Counted from the first letter of the stretch, positions 51,599-62,563 are shown. The stretch is 64,000 bases of DNA from Rosistilla oblonga (GCF_007751715.1 NZ_CP036292.1:4533339-4597338), one strand, 5' to 3'. The notes: a model not told the origin generated them from the sequence alone. Numbers and translations: made by a program.

Positions 51599-52711
51599 AT
51601 GTTGCGATTCGTAATGCTGTGCCTGATGTTCGGTTTCGCGCATCCAGTGATCGGAATCGAGCCCTCCCGCGAACCGACAGCGGAACTCGAACCCGAGCCC
51701 GCCTGGAGCGTTGCGAATCGGACCGATCATTTCCGCAAAAAGCGATCGTTTGCACCGCCCGGTGCGATCGAAGCCTGGTCCGACCGCGTCGATCGCGTCG
51801 AAGCGGGGTTCCTGTTTGTCGATGGCAAACACATCCCCTGCCCCTTGGAAATCAAAACCGATCCGGAAACGGGACAGCTTCACGCCAACGGTATTCCCCT
51901 TTGGTTCGACGACGACATCGGCCAACCACGCTATCGCCGTGCTAACGCCGAACCGTCGCGGCAACCACGCGACAGCCAATGGGTACAGCGGCGGCTCGTT
52001 CAATCGCTAGAAGGCAAGCGCGTGGTGCTCGCCTTTGGACAGCGTCCGGCGCAGTTTGTCGACGAGGTCGACTTTTTCCCCAGCCTCTTGAATCCCGATC
52101 CAACCTCGCAGCCGTTTACCGATATGCGGGATTCGATCCTCGATCCCGAACTACAAATGATGGTCGAGCAGTGGCTGGTCAGCTATTCTCCGTCGGCCGA
52201 ACTCGTCGAAGCCGCCAAAGTCATCGCCGACCGCTACGACAAAGTCGCTTCGGAAAACAACGCACAGATTGCCGCCACGACAACACTCTCGCGACTGACC
52301 TATCCGATGACGATGTTCGGCCTGATCGTCGGCGTCTACACCTTTGGGCACCTGATGATGACAACGCCCAAGTCGCCGGCTCTGTATCCCAATGCGAACC
52401 TGTTGGAGATGATGTCCCAAGCGACCGTCGTCTCGGTAGTTTTGATCTGCGCCCACGCGGCGCTCGATCTCACCTGGACGCTGCTGACATCGCAAGCAGG
52501 GCAGATGCGTGAAATCAATCCGTTTGGCGCTCAGTTCTTGGAAAACCCGCGGGCCCTGGTCGCGTTCAAAGCGATCGCCACGCTAGGCGCTTGCGGTTTG
52601 TTGATCGGGCTGCGGAAGCATCGCGCCGCGCAAACGGCTTGTTGGTGGATGTGCCTCGTCTGCACGATCCTAACCTTCCGTTGGCTGATCTTCAGTTCGA
52701 TGCTTGTCTGA
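51599..52711 (+). CDS. exported protein with C-terminal membrane domain, unknown
   Basis: The 370-residue protein starts with a signal peptide (MLRFVMLCLMFGFA). A soluble region (about 20-215) containing a GFLFVDGKHIPCP segment follows. The C-terminal 230-370 region has four transmembrane helices with a loop MREINPFGAQFLENP, reminiscent of DUF5658-like membrane domains. The ATG at 51599 has AAAGG 11 bases upstream; a GTG at 51587 overlaps that ribosome binding site and is less likely. The function is not recognised. Confidence 0.7.
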   Translation: MLRFVMLCLMFGFAHPVIGIEPSREPTAELEPEPAWSVANRTDHFRKKRSFAPPGAIEAWSDRVDRVEAGFLFVDGKHIPCPLEIKTDPETGQLHANGIPLWFDDDIGQPRYRRANAEPSRQPRDSQWVQRRLVQSLEGKRVVLAFGQRPAQFVDEVDFFPSLLNPDPTSQPFTDMRDSILDPELQMMVEQWLVSYSPSAELVEAAKVIADRYDKVASENNAQIAATTTLSRLTYPMTMFGLIVGVYTFGHLMMTTPKSPALYPNANLLEMMSQATVVSVVLICAHAALDLTWTLLTSQAGQMREINPFGAQFLENPRALVAFKAIATLGACGLLIGLRKHRAAQTACWWMCLVCTILTFRWLIFSSMLV

Positions 52712-52738
52712 TGCCGCAAGTTGCCGGCCGAGATTGAA

Positions 52739-53524
52739 TCACGTCGCAACGCCGCGGCGCGAAGCATCATCGAGTTTCGCGATGGCTGGCTCGGCCGATC
52801 CGCGCATCCAGGTGAGCGCCCGTGGAGTTCTTGTGATCACCACGGGATTTCCGACAGCCTGTCCAGTCTCCGCCCACTGCTCCGCCTCCACCGTCAACCG
52901 GTTCAGCACGGTTTCGACTTGCCGGCGGTGAGTCTCCAGTTGATCGCGATCAGCTTTCGCCGGAATCCAAATCCCCGGCCCCATGATCGCCCGCGCCCGG
53001 CTGCCCGGCCGCGGCACAGCAAACTGATCCCATGCGCGGCGCATTCGCCAGGGGCGATCGTACCCAAGTCCCAGCGGGATGATCGGCAACTGAAGGCGTG
53101 AGGCGAGGTAGACGCATCCCGCGGCGAGTTCCCGGCGTGGACCGCGCGGCCCGTCGGGAGTCATCGTCAGGTTCATCGTTTTGCCTTGGCGGAACATCTT
53201 CCGCAGCGCCGTGATGCCACCGCGCGACGTCGATCCGCGAATGGTGCCGAAGCCGACAAACCGCGTGGCCCGCGCCAGAGTTTCCGCATCGCGATGCTGA
53301 CTCAACAACATCGCCACGTCGTTGTGCCCGCGCAGATAGAACATGAACGGGATGTATTCATGCCAGAAAATGTAGATCCCCGGCGTGGTGTACGAAGCGT
53401 TCGCCGGATCGTAGCTCGAATCGTAATACGAGATCTGAAACCGCAGCGTCTTCATCCATGTCCGAACCGCGATCGACATGCCCAAGCTGAGCGAACCGCC
53501 GATCCATCCCGATGTCAATTTCAC
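52739..53524 (-). CDS. lysophospholipid acyltransferase family protein (DUF374 type)
   Basis: The 261-residue membrane-associated protein carries the LPLAT/DUF374 pattern: WHEYIPFMF in the position of the HxxxxD box, GFGTIRGSTSRGG and TPDGPRGPRR. Such enzymes transfer an acyl chain to a lysolipid or a lipid A-like acceptor. An N-terminal hydrophobic segment may anchor it. It lies downstream of dapF on the same strand with an 88-base gap. Confidence 0.85.
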   Translation of the reverse strand: MKLTSGWIGGSLSLGMSIAVRTWMKTLRFQISYYDSSYDPANASYTTPGIYIFWHEYIPFMFYLRGHNDVAMLLSQHRDAETLARATRFVGFGTIRGSTSRGGITALRKMFRQGKTMNLTMTPDGPRGPRRELAAGCVYLASRLQLPIIPLGLGYDRPWRMRRAWDQFAVPRPGSRARAIMGPGIWIPAKADRDQLETHRRQVETVLNRLTVEAEQWAETGQAVGNPVVITRTPRALTWMRGSAEPAIAKLDDASRRGVAT

Positions 53525-53612
53525 TTCCGTGTTCCTTCAAGTCGCAGCGCATTTGCAGCGTGGCAAACGCGTGCCTCGGACGTACAACGGTATGCTGACA
53601 TCGGTGTGATGA

Positions 53613-54452
53613 CTAACCTTCCCACTGGCCAGTGAAGACTTCGACAGCCGGTCCGGTTTTAAACATGTCGCCGCTGGCTTCATCCCAACGCAGTCGCAGA
53701 TCGCCGCCGAGCAGATGGATCAAGACATCGCGATCGGTCCGACCGCTCAACACCGCCGCGGCACAAACCGCCGACGCGCCGGTACCGCACGCCCAAGTCT
53801 CGCCCGAACCGCGTTCCCACGTCCGCTGGCGCAGTTCGCCACGACTGATCACCTCGACAAATTCGACGTTCGTCCGATTTGGAAATCGCGGATCGACTTC
53901 GATCTTCGGTCCCAACCCCAGCACCAATTCGTCGGTTGCCGATTCGACGAAACATACGCAGTGCGGATTGCCCATCGAAACGCAGGTCACCGACAACTGG
54001 TGCCCGTCGATCTCAAACTTCTCGTCGACGACACGACCGCTGGGAAGGATCGTCGTCGGAACTTCAGCCGCTTCGAGGATCGGTTTCCCCATGTTCACAG
54101 TCACCTGTTGAACCCGATCTCCCTCGGCTTGAAGATCCAACTTCAACACGCCCACACCGGTTTCGATGTTCAGTGTCGGCGTTCGCCGGATGTCGTGATC
54201 GTAGAGATATTTTGCGACACAGCGGATCGCGTTGCCGCACATCTCCGATTCGCTGCCGTCGGCGTTGAACATCCGCATCCGGGCGTCAGCAATTTCCGAG
54301 GGTTGGATCAAAACCAAACCGTCGCCGCCGACACCGAAGTGGCGGTCGGAGATCTTGATCGCCAAGTCGGCGATGTTTTCAGGCGTCGGTTGGGCAAAGC
54401 AATCGATATAAACGTAGTCGTTGCCGGCCCCTTGCATCTTCGTAAATTGCAT
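53613..54452 (-). CDS. dapF: diaminopimelate epimerase
   Basis: The 279-residue enzyme converts LL- to meso-diaminopimelate for lysine and peptidoglycan synthesis. Both catalytic cysteines are visible: [10 protein letters not shown] and [10 protein letters not shown]. The N-terminal [12 protein letters not shown] and GGDGLVLI motifs are typical. The ATG at 54452 is preferred over the longer frame (54470) because [12 protein letters not shown] is the usual N-terminus. Its presence supports a complete lysine/peptidoglycan route, in line with current evidence that planctomycetes do make peptidoglycan. Confidence 0.95.
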   Translation of the reverse strand: MQFTKMQGAGNDYVYIDCFAQPTPENIADLAIKISDRHFGVGGDGLVLIQPSEIADARMRMFNADGSESEMCGNAIRCVAKYLYDHDIRRTPTLNIETGVGVLKLDLQAEGDRVQQVTVNMGKPILEAAEVPTTILPSGRVVDEKFEIDGHQLSVTCVSMGNPHCVCFVESATDELVLGLGPKIEVDPRFPNRTNVEFVEVISRGELRQRTWERGSGETWACGTGASAVCAAAVLSGRTDRDVLIHLLGGDLRLRWDEASGDMFKTGPAVEVFTGQWEG

Positions 54453-54671
54453 CGTTGATCTTCGTCCCATCGGCCAACACCCGGCCTACCGTGATTTATC
54501 TGCGTTGCGGTCGACGGGGTCTGCGTCGTCGACGTCGCATCGACCGGTACACCTGCCCAACGCAATCGCTTGATTCAGCGGCGAACGGCAGTTCCGATCC
54601 AGCCCGCCAAAATAACCTTTTACCCAGCTTCACGAAATAGGTGCTCGACGCAGCGACGTCGCTCGACCGGC

Positions 54672-56099
54672 TCAAGCCAACACTTCGGCGATTCGATGGC
54701 CCTCCACATTGGTCAGCCGCCGCTGGACGCCGTTGTGTTCGAAGGTCAGTTGTTCGTGATCGAGTCCCAACAGATGCAAGATGGTTGCGTTCAGATCGTA
54801 CAGCGGATGGATATCCTCAACCGCTTTGCGGCCCAGTTCGTCGGTAACTCCATGGCTGACGCCGCGGCGAACACCCGCACCGGTCAACCAGCAAGTGAAC
54901 CCGTCGGGATTGTGATCGCGTCCCTTGGCGCCCTTTTGGAACATGGGCATTCTGCCAAATTCGGTACACCAAACGACCAACGTATCCTCCAACAACCCGC
55001 GAGCTTTCATGTCGCGAATCATCGCTGCGGTTGGTTGATCCATGATCTCCGCATGCCGGTCGTATTGCTCCTTCAGTTTGCTGTGACCATCCCAGTTCAA
55101 TTCGCCGCCGCTTGCGTAGGCGCCGTTGAACAGCTGCACAAATCGGACGCCGCTTTCGATCAACCGCCGCGCCAAGATGCAGTTCTTCGCGTAGGCAGCT
55201 TTGATCGGATTCGATGAGTCATCGGCGCCGTACATCGCCATCGTCTGAGCCGTCTCGGTGCTCAAATCGCTGATCTCCGGCACGCTCAACTGCATCCTTG
55301 CAGCAAGTTCATAGCTGGCGATCCGCGCGGCCAGTTTCCCGTCGGCCGGATGACGTTCCAAATGCAATTGATTCAGTTTCTGTAGATGCTCGCGCGCCGC
55401 ACGATCTGCCGCAGCCGAAATCTTCGCCGGTGGAGCCAGATGGCGAATCGGATTTTTCGAACTGAAGGGCGTCCCTTGAAACTCCGCCGGCAAGAATCCA
55501 GCGCCCCAATTATTGACGCTCGCCTGAGGCACGCCGCGTGGATCGGGGATCGCCACAAACGCCGGCAGGTTTTGATTTTCGCTCCCCAACGCGTACGTTA
55601 CCCATCCGCCACCGCTGGGAAATCCGTCTTCGACAAATCCCGTCGAAAGAAAGTTCTCCGCCGGACCATGCGTATTGCTCTTGCTGGTCAACGAATGGAT
55701 AAACGCGAATTCGTCGGTCAGTTCCGCCAGATGAGGAATCATGTCGGAGACCATCTTCCCCGTTTCACCGTACGGCCGAAACGCGTATTGCGGCCGGGCG
55801 AGGTCTCCCGCAGGTCCTTGGAACGTCACCGCCGGTCCACCTTTCAGCGGCTTGCCATCCTGCTTGATCAGCTCCGGTTTGTAGTCCCATGTCTCCAGCT
55901 GGCTGACCGCGCCGGCACAGAAGATCACTAACACGTTTTTCGCTTTGGCAGGGTAATGCGCCGGGCGCGGGGCGTAGGGCTGCGCGGGATCGATCACCGG
56001 GCGCGCCGCCGTAGCACGGTCTCCCGCCAACAAGCTGCCCAATGCGATCGAGCCGATGCCGGTCGTAGCGTCGTTCAAAAATCGTCGTCGACTATTCAT
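54672..56099 (-). CDS. DUF1501 protein with Tat signal
   Basis: The 475-residue protein is a typical planctomycete DUF1501 member. It begins with a twin-arginine signal ([13 protein letters not shown]) and shows family motifs such as [42 protein letters not shown] and [10 protein letters not shown]. The fold is related to alkaline phosphatase/sulfatase. In these genomes DUF1501 genes sit next to DUF1549/DUF1553 cytochrome genes, as here (54 bases downstream of that gene). Function is unproven. The ATG at 56099 is preferred to a TTG at 56120. Confidence 0.92.
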   Translation of the reverse strand: MNSRRRFLNDATTGIGSIALGSLLAGDRATAARPVIDPAQPYAPRPAHYPAKAKNVLVIFCAGAVSQLETWDYKPELIKQDGKPLKGGPAVTFQGPAGDLARPQYAFRPYGETGKMVSDMIPHLAELTDEFAFIHSLTSKSNTHGPAENFLSTGFVEDGFPSGGGWVTYALGSENQNLPAFVAIPDPRGVPQASVNNWGAGFLPAEFQGTPFSSKNPIRHLAPPAKISAAADRAAREHLQKLNQLHLERHPADGKLAARIASYELAARMQLSVPEISDLSTETAQTMAMYGADDSSNPIKAAYAKNCILARRLIESGVRFVQLFNGAYASGGELNWDGHSKLKEQYDRHAEIMDQPTAAMIRDMKARGLLEDTLVVWCTEFGRMPMFQKGAKGRDHNPDGFTCWLTGAGVRRGVSHGVTDELGRKAVEDIHPLYDLNATILHLLGLDHEQLTFEHNGVQRRLTNVEGHRIAEVLA

Positions 56100-56153
56100 C
56101 GCTTGACTGCTTCTTTTCAACTTGCGTGAGAGGTAATCGCGTCGCGTGAGCGA

Positions 56154-58898
56154 TCACGGCATAAACAGAAATTCGTTGCTGTTGTAGATCGCGCGGCAGA
56201 GCGTCGGCAGTCCATGTTGCTCGACAAGCGTCGCTGCGGAATCCAGTTCGACCGGCTCCGGCGACCGCGCCAGCGTCAAACGATAGACTTCCTGAATCTG
56301 TTGCCGCACGTCGTCCCCTGCCTCTGCAACCGCGCGAGCCGCCAACGCATCGGACTGATCGATCGTAAACTGGCTGTTGAATAGATTCAGCGCCTGGATC
56401 GGAGTCGTCGATTGCCGACGTCGCGCCGCACTCTGCCCCGCGTCGGGACAATCGAATGCGCCAAAGACAGCTTCGGGTTCCATGCGAATCTTGTGAGCGT
56501 AGATCATCCGTCGCAACCCTTCGCCGGTAAACGACTCGATCGGCGGAAAGCCACTCAACCCGCCTTGCGATTTAAACAGATCAAACCCGCGGCCGCCGGT
56601 CTGCAGGTCCAGTCGACCGTTGACCGCCAGCATCGAATCGCGAATCGCTTCGGCTTCCAATCGCCGCGACGGGAATCGCCATAACAGTCGCACGTCGGCG
56701 TCGATCGCCTGACGCTGCGGATCGATCTGATTCGATTGCCCATAAGTTGCCGTGAGGATGATCATGCGGTGCAGATGTTTAACTGACCAACCGCTGCGGA
56801 TGAACTCCGCGGCCAACCAATCCAAGAGTTTGGGGTGAGACGGTCGCTCGCCGCTGCGGCCAAAGTCGCTGGGCGTGGCGACCAAGCCGGTGCCAAAGTG
56901 CCATTGCCAAACGCGGTTGACCATCACGCGAGCTGTCAGCGGATTGTCGGGGCTGGCGATCCAATCGGCCAACGCCATGCGACGCTCGCGATCGGGCGAG
57001 TCGCTCTGCAGGCTGATATCACCCAACGCGGTCAGGACCGCCGGCGGCACCTCTTCACGCGGCTGTTCGGGATCGCCGCGCAACAGCAGATGGGTCGGTT
57101 CGGGCTTGGAAAACGCACCGGCAAAAACCTTGGGCGTCTTGTTGAGCTCCTCGATCTGTTTTTCCAAAGCCTGCTTTTCGTCGCGTAGTCGTTGCGAGCT
57201 TTCGACCTGCGCGGCCGTGAGCCCAGCCAGATGCTGCATCGCCTCCAACGAGGGACCTGCTTCGAGCGTATACGATGTCGGCAAGCGGTCGCCCAACTTC
57301 TGCATCCGATCGCGACTCCAAACCACCTTCGCAATCGTTGTCGGTTCGGCCAGTTCAAACAGCACCCAACCGCGGCCTTTGGTGTCGGACATCCAACTGC
57401 GGCTGTTCCCATATTCTCCGTCGTTGATGTGTTCCAATCGGTGTCGGGCCGACGTTCGGCTTCCCGAAGCGGTCACCCTCGCGCCCCGCGACGCCAGCGC
57501 CACGTTGGTCTCCACCGGGTCGGCGGCGATAATCTCGAACTCGTCCAAACACGGTTCGATCAGCCCCAACGAAGGATGACGATTGCAATCGTGGATCGTG
57601 AAACGAACATACTTCGCTTCGATCGGATCAAACGGCAAGGGATTTAGGTGTGCATTGGTAGCGACCGGCATCGCGAGATCGGATTGCTGCTGCAGTTCGT
57701 TGTCGATCTCGCCAACGCGAGCCAAAAGCGATTCAGCCTGTCGACGCCGCCGCTGTGAATCCTCCGTCTCAATTTCACGCTCGCCATATTTGACGCCGCT
57801 GAAAAACGCTTGCATCGAAAAATAATCGCGGTGAGATATCGCATCGAACTTGTGGTCATGGCAGCGAGCGCAACCGATGCTCAGCCCCAAAAACGCCTCA
57901 CCGGTATTGATCACGATCTCGGCTAGTTCATCCTGCCGAGCCAAACGTTTCGACGCATCATCCTTCCCGATCTGGCCAGGCAACAAGGCCGCCGCGGTAA
58001 CAAGGAATCCCGTCGCCGCATCTTGCTGAAGCGTGTCGCCGTGCAACTGTTCGTGGATGAAGCGATCGTAAGGCGTGTCGTTGTTGAACGCGGCGATCAC
58101 ATAGTCGCGGTAGGGCCAGGCGTTGGGACGCGGCGTGTTGACTTCGAAGCCATGTGTGTCGGCGTAACGAACGACGTCCAACCAATGCTGGCCCCAGCGT
58201 TCTCCATAGCGAGGCGACGCGAGCAATTGGTCGATCACGCGGCGTTTTGCACCAGGCGTTTCATCGTTCAGAAACGCAGCGACCTGATCGGGATTGGGTG
58301 GCAATCCGATCAGATCGAAATAGACGCGGCGGATCCAATCGCGACGCGACGCTGGCGGTGAGAGCGTCAACTGGGCCGGTTCCAGTTGCTCGCGGATAAA
58401 GTCATCGATCCGATCGGCTTTCGCACGCACCGCTTCGGAAGACTCCGATTGCTTCTCCGATTGCGGCGCGGTTGCCGGAAAGGCCAGCGGTTTAAAAGAC
58501 CAATGATCCGTACGGTCTTCCAATTCCACCAGGTCGACGCCGTCGGGCCAATTCGCTCCCTCTTGAACCCAGCGGGTCAGCAGCGCGATCTCCGCCGGCG
58601 ACAATCCCGGACCATCGGGCGGCATTCGCATATCGTCATCGTCGCTGGCGATCAGTTCGATCAAGGGGCTGTCGTCGACATCGCCTGCAACGATCGCCTC
58701 GCCATAGCCGTCGCCCCCTTTAAACGCAGCCGACTTCACATCCAAGCGAAAGCCGCTCTTCTGCTTCTGATCGGCGTGGCAACCGTAGCAATGCTGTTGA
58801 AAGATCGGCCGCACGTGCCGCACAAAATCGATAGGCTCTTCAGCGGTCAGCGGCTTGGTCAACAGCGCGAGCAGCAAAAGGGCAAGCGGACGATTCAT
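56154..58898 (-). CDS. PSCyt1 / DUF1549 / F5-8C-like / DUF1553 exported cytochrome protein
   Basis: The 914-residue protein has a signal peptide (MNRPLALLLLALLTKPLTA) and an N-terminal planctomycete cytochrome c domain (PSCyt1) with CYGCH at about 37-41. DUF1549 follows (about 145-355, RDWIRRVYFDLIGLPP). A coiled segment and a discoidin/F5-8C-like insert come next (about 400-520, KYVRFTIHDCNRH). DUF1553 is at the C-terminus (about 600-860, NPLTARVMVNRVWQWHFG). The pairing with the DUF1501 gene downstream is a well-known planctomycete module of unknown activity, often proposed to act on complex polysaccharides. The ATG at 58898 follows an in-frame TTG-GTG pair. Confidence 0.92.
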   Translation of the reverse strand: MNRPLALLLLALLTKPLTAEEPIDFVRHVRPIFQQHCYGCHADQKQKSGFRLDVKSAAFKGGDGYGEAIVAGDVDDSPLIELIASDDDDMRMPPDGPGLSPAEIALLTRWVQEGANWPDGVDLVELEDRTDHWSFKPLAFPATAPQSEKQSESSEAVRAKADRIDDFIREQLEPAQLTLSPPASRRDWIRRVYFDLIGLPPNPDQVAAFLNDETPGAKRRVIDQLLASPRYGERWGQHWLDVVRYADTHGFEVNTPRPNAWPYRDYVIAAFNNDTPYDRFIHEQLHGDTLQQDAATGFLVTAAALLPGQIGKDDASKRLARQDELAEIVINTGEAFLGLSIGCARCHDHKFDAISHRDYFSMQAFFSGVKYGEREIETEDSQRRRRQAESLLARVGEIDNELQQQSDLAMPVATNAHLNPLPFDPIEAKYVRFTIHDCNRHPSLGLIEPCLDEFEIIAADPVETNVALASRGARVTASGSRTSARHRLEHINDGEYGNSRSWMSDTKGRGWVLFELAEPTTIAKVVWSRDRMQKLGDRLPTSYTLEAGPSLEAMQHLAGLTAAQVESSQRLRDEKQALEKQIEELNKTPKVFAGAFSKPEPTHLLLRGDPEQPREEVPPAVLTALGDISLQSDSPDRERRMALADWIASPDNPLTARVMVNRVWQWHFGTGLVATPSDFGRSGERPSHPKLLDWLAAEFIRSGWSVKHLHRMIILTATYGQSNQIDPQRQAIDADVRLLWRFPSRRLEAEAIRDSMLAVNGRLDLQTGGRGFDLFKSQGGLSGFPPIESFTGEGLRRMIYAHKIRMEPEAVFGAFDCPDAGQSAARRRQSTTPIQALNLFNSQFTIDQSDALAARAVAEAGDDVRQQIQEVYRLTLARSPEPVELDSAATLVEQHGLPTLCRAIYNSNEFLFMP

Positions 58899-58988
58899 GA
58901 TCACCAAGGTCCGATGGGCGGGATGGATTGAGGGGCCGCCATTATAGCCCAGCTACCGCGCCGAGGTCCAACTTAATCTACCGCCGAT

Positions 58989-59300
58989 CTAGACTTCGAG
59001 ATCGAGATGTTCGCCCTGATCGTCGTCGACAGCTTTCCCGACCGATTCGACATCGGCTTCATCATCCTCGGTGTGCTCGCGTTCCTGCAGTTCGAAGGGG
59101 CGACGCCCATCGCCGTCGCGGTCCCCCGCTTTGCCGCTCGCTTCGAGGGTCAATTGATCAGCCCCTTCAGCCTGCCCTGGCGACTGGCTCTGATTGAGAG
59201 CAGCCTGTTGATTCTTGACGGTCTCGGTGTCGCTACCGCGCTGTTGCGCTCTGGCGGTTCCGGCCAAACCGGTCACCGCTGCACTGGGTTGAATGGTCAT
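58989..59300 (-). CDS. small hydrophilic acidic protein, unknown
   Basis: The 103-residue protein is rich in Gln, Glu, Asp and Gly and has no signal or membrane segment (MTIQPSAAVTGLAGTARAQQRG...). It is probably disordered. GGAG sits nine bases before the ATG at 59300, a good ribosome binding site. It starts 26 bases after the AsmA-like gene stop, which suggests co-transcription. No family is recognised. Confidence 0.65.
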   Translation of the reverse strand: MTIQPSAAVTGLAGTARAQQRGSDTETVKNQQAALNQSQSPGQAEGADQLTLEASGKAGDRDGDGRRPFELQEREHTEDDEADVESVGKAVDDDQGEHLDLEV

Positions 59301-59326
59301 CGCAAACATCTCCAGATCGGGTTGAG

Positions 59327-62300
59327 CTAACGAGTTAGTAGTTCCTGTCGCGAACTGCGTGCCGCCGTACGACGGTTGGAACCGTCTCCATCGAGTTCCG
59401 GGAACAGCCGCTCGAGCGCCTGTTCGATCTGCTTCAAAGTCCGTTTATCGAACACCGGGTTGGCCAACGTTCCGGTCACATCGATCGTCCACAAAGTATA
59501 CTGCTGATCCTTCAACGGGTTCAGCAATCGGCTCCACAGGTTGTTTGGACTGACACCGGTTTCAAATCGCAGATCGAGTTCTTGCCGCAGGTTTGCGGTC
59601 CCCGAACCTCGCAGCACCAGGATGTCGCCCCAGATGCGGATGTCATCGAAACTGAGTTGTTCGCCGTCCAAACGAAACTTTAGTTCACAGTTTGAAAGAT
59701 CGCCGTCGTGATTCGGTTTCACGCTAAGAATATTTAACAACCGCACGACAGCTGGCAGCTCATACAGACTGGCGTCGCTCAAACTAGCACTCCCCTGTCC
59801 AGAGAGCGTCTGGTAATCGCCCAACAGCCCCTTTAGACGCATCACCGCGCGGCCGGTCCCCTGCGTGTGCTGAGCGGCTTGATCGAGATCGCGCAACAGC
59901 GTCGCAAAGTCGATTCCATCGAAGCGGCCGTTGACGTCAAACCGCCCACTTGTCAGATCCATCTGACCATCCAATTCCGCGATCCCGCCAAACAGCCCGC
60001 CGCGCATCGACTGTGTCGCCTTGGCGATCGCTTCGGAGCGACCGTCGTGGACAGCTTGGCCGATGAACAGTTGATCATCGCGGATCAAGATCGGTCCTGT
60101 CACGTTGGTGACTTGGATATTGTCGACATGCAACGAATCGCAGCGAATACTGCCGGTCGCGTTTGTCTTTTGATCGACTCGCATTCCCGCAATCTGGATC
60201 TCGCCGCGGATGTCGTGCACCGGCCCCGCATCGCCGATCCGATTCCCTTCCAATTGCAAACGCAGATCCCAGTCGAAATCGAGATCGGGATGCTGAAAGT
60301 CGGGAAAGGCGAAGTTGGCGGTCCCGCGGATGCTGACCGGCGGACCATACAGTTGCAAAGATCGGAACGTCCCTTGAACCTCCTGCGGCAAAGCCGTCAA
60401 CAGATCGTTGTCGACCAACACGCGTGTCGGCGGTTGCGCATCGACGCTCAATACCCAACGACCATCGTCGTGGCGAACGCAGCTGCCTTGAGCGTTCAGC
60501 CGCGATTGACCGTGCCATCCCTGGAGGTCGGAGATAACGACGCGATCGTCGACATATTCGGCTCGCCCGCCGGTGATGTTCAAGCGGTAGGGAAGGTGTT
60601 CGGGCGTGATGCTAACCGCGCGTGACGGGTTGTCGCCGCGGGGAGACTGATCCGCCATGATCTTCAGCTTCGGAACGGTCTGCCCCGCCGGAAGGTCGAC
60701 CAATACATTCAGATGCTCCAGGACGCCCGACGGTCCCAAGGTGTCCCAGATCGATTGGTGTTCCGCCGCCAGCACCCGACGCAGCGTCTGGTCCATCGAG
60801 ATGCCAAAGCCGTCGATTTCCAGCTGGAACCGCGTTCCTTCGGGTTCGGTGCGGCAGATTCCACGCGCCGCAATCGACGCCGAATCGATACTTTGACCGC
60901 GCATATTCGAGATGTGAACGGTGTCGTTTTCGACAAGTACCTGCCCTTGAATATCGTGGATCGGATAGGCGAAGCGATCATAGCGAAGGTTACTCTGCTC
61001 AAAACGCAGATCCATCATCTTGGTCCGCTTGCCATCGGCCCAGCTCTCGAAACGGCTGCTCGCCAACCCCACCTTCCCCGATACGTTCAAAGACCGGACC
61101 AAGGTTTCTAGCTTGGACGTCGATTCGCCCCGCGGCGTTAACGCGGTCAGCAACGTCTCGTCGATCGTCAGCGGGCCCTCGGTCGAAAGTTCAACCAAGG
61201 TCGTTCGATTGTTCCGCGCCGGATCGGGCTTTTCCAGTCGCACGTTGCAACGCAGCGGTTGCCCTTCTAAGCGACCGACAAGTCCCTGACCGACGGTTTC
61301 GCGGTCGCTGGAAAGAATCGTTCCGCGGATGTCTTTGACCGGATAGGGAAAGCGGTCGAACTGCACGTCGACTCCCAAGCACTGAATCGCCGACTGCCAG
61401 CTCCATTTCTGGCCGTCGAATCGGAAGTTCGCGTTGGCAGCGATTCGGCCTCGCGGCAGCAAACGCTGAAAGATCTCTTGGCACTTCTGCGGTGTGCACG
61501 ATGCCAGTTCCTCGTGCAGCAGCAGCTCTTCGGTGTCCAACGAGAAGGAGAGAGGCATCGGCCACTTCCAGCCCTGAGTCGTCCCCTTGGCTTGGCAGAG
61601 TGCATCGCCGATCCGCGCCGAAAGCGACGCGACCTCAAGTCCGCTGGGACGCAGGAAAAACTCGCCCTGCAGCCGTTCCAGCTGGTAGGGAATGAACTGC
61701 GATTCGTAACGGCCATCGATCAGGTCGATCTTGCCGACCCAATTGAGCGAATCCTGTTGGGCACCACCCTCCACCGAAAAGACGCCGTCGAAAACTGTCG
61801 ACAGCCCCGTCAACTTGCTGATCCGTTGGCGAATACAGAACGGCAATTGGGCGGCCAAGCCGCGATCGAAGGAACCGCGACGCAGCCGCGAGCGGACGTT
61901 CCATCGCTGCGGATCGACCTCCGCAACTACCTCGAGCGATTCGAAGAAGTCGGATTCGGCGGTCAGTAGATACTTTTTGGGAGCGGTGGGATCCTGCGGC
62001 CGATTGAGGATTCGGCCGCGAATATCGCGGATCACCAGCGGCCGAGCATCGGGATTGACCGAGTCGATGATCGCAAGCGATCCCCGCTCCAGTTCGATCG
62101 TTTCGGCACCGGGACCAAAGTTTGGCAACGGCAGCAACTTTTCGAGCGCCAGCTTGCCGTCGGGAGTAACATGCGACTTCAGTTCGATTCCGCGAAGGGT
62201 CACCTTCTTCGGAGTGAAATCGAAATCGGCAAGCCGTTGGAGATTGAGATCGGTGTCGACCAAGATCTGTTCGACCTGAACAAACGCTTGGCACTCGGAC

Positions 62301-62563
62301 TGGCGGCGAGCATCTCCCAAGACAAGTTGCTCGATGATGATCCCACGCCCCGGTTCGTACCGGGCCGCACGGATATCGACGTAGGCGTCGCGGTAATGCG
62401 CCCGCAACTTGGCCAACAGATGCCGGCGAACCTGTTCCCCGGCGGTCATCGGCAGCGCAGCCCAACATGCTGCGGCGACCGCGACCAATAACAACAACAC
62501 GAGCACCCACACAGAGACCTTCCCTGTGTTGGCGCGATGTCGAATTATTGTTGCCGTCAACAT
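59327..62563 (-). CDS. giant AsmA-like membrane-anchored protein
   Basis: The 1078-residue protein has one N-terminal transmembrane helix (about 17-38) followed by a long periplasmic chain predicted to be repeated beta structure. Recurrent segments such as YPVKDIRGTI, YPIHDIQGQV and VHDIRGEI, and the C-terminal LSGQGSASLSDASLYELP and LWTIDVTGTLANPVF parts, resemble the AsmA / YhdP / TamB group of intermembrane lipid-transport bridge proteins. In that model it would span the periplasm and move lipids to the outer membrane. The gene is flanked by a GT39-type gene and a small protein with short gaps, consistent with an envelope operon. Confidence 0.82.
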   Translation of the reverse strand: MLTATIIRHRANTGKVSVWVLVLLLLVAVAAACWAALPMTAGEQVRRHLLAKLRAHYRDAYVDIRAARYEPGRGIIIEQLVLGDARRQSECQAFVQVEQILVDTDLNLQRLADFDFTPKKVTLRGIELKSHVTPDGKLALEKLLPLPNFGPGAETIELERGSLAIIDSVNPDARPLVIRDIRGRILNRPQDPTAPKKYLLTAESDFFESLEVVAEVDPQRWNVRSRLRRGSFDRGLAAQLPFCIRQRISKLTGLSTVFDGVFSVEGGAQQDSLNWVGKIDLIDGRYESQFIPYQLERLQGEFFLRPSGLEVASLSARIGDALCQAKGTTQGWKWPMPLSFSLDTEELLLHEELASCTPQKCQEIFQRLLPRGRIAANANFRFDGQKWSWQSAIQCLGVDVQFDRFPYPVKDIRGTILSSDRETVGQGLVGRLEGQPLRCNVRLEKPDPARNNRTTLVELSTEGPLTIDETLLTALTPRGESTSKLETLVRSLNVSGKVGLASSRFESWADGKRTKMMDLRFEQSNLRYDRFAYPIHDIQGQVLVENDTVHISNMRGQSIDSASIAARGICRTEPEGTRFQLEIDGFGISMDQTLRRVLAAEHQSIWDTLGPSGVLEHLNVLVDLPAGQTVPKLKIMADQSPRGDNPSRAVSITPEHLPYRLNITGGRAEYVDDRVVISDLQGWHGQSRLNAQGSCVRHDDGRWVLSVDAQPPTRVLVDNDLLTALPQEVQGTFRSLQLYGPPVSIRGTANFAFPDFQHPDLDFDWDLRLQLEGNRIGDAGPVHDIRGEIQIAGMRVDQKTNATGSIRCDSLHVDNIQVTNVTGPILIRDDQLFIGQAVHDGRSEAIAKATQSMRGGLFGGIAELDGQMDLTSGRFDVNGRFDGIDFATLLRDLDQAAQHTQGTGRAVMRLKGLLGDYQTLSGQGSASLSDASLYELPAVVRLLNILSVKPNHDGDLSNCELKFRLDGEQLSFDDIRIWGDILVLRGSGTANLRQELDLRFETGVSPNNLWSRLLNPLKDQQYTLWTIDVTGTLANPVFDKRTLKQIEQALERLFPELDGDGSNRRTAARSSRQELLTR

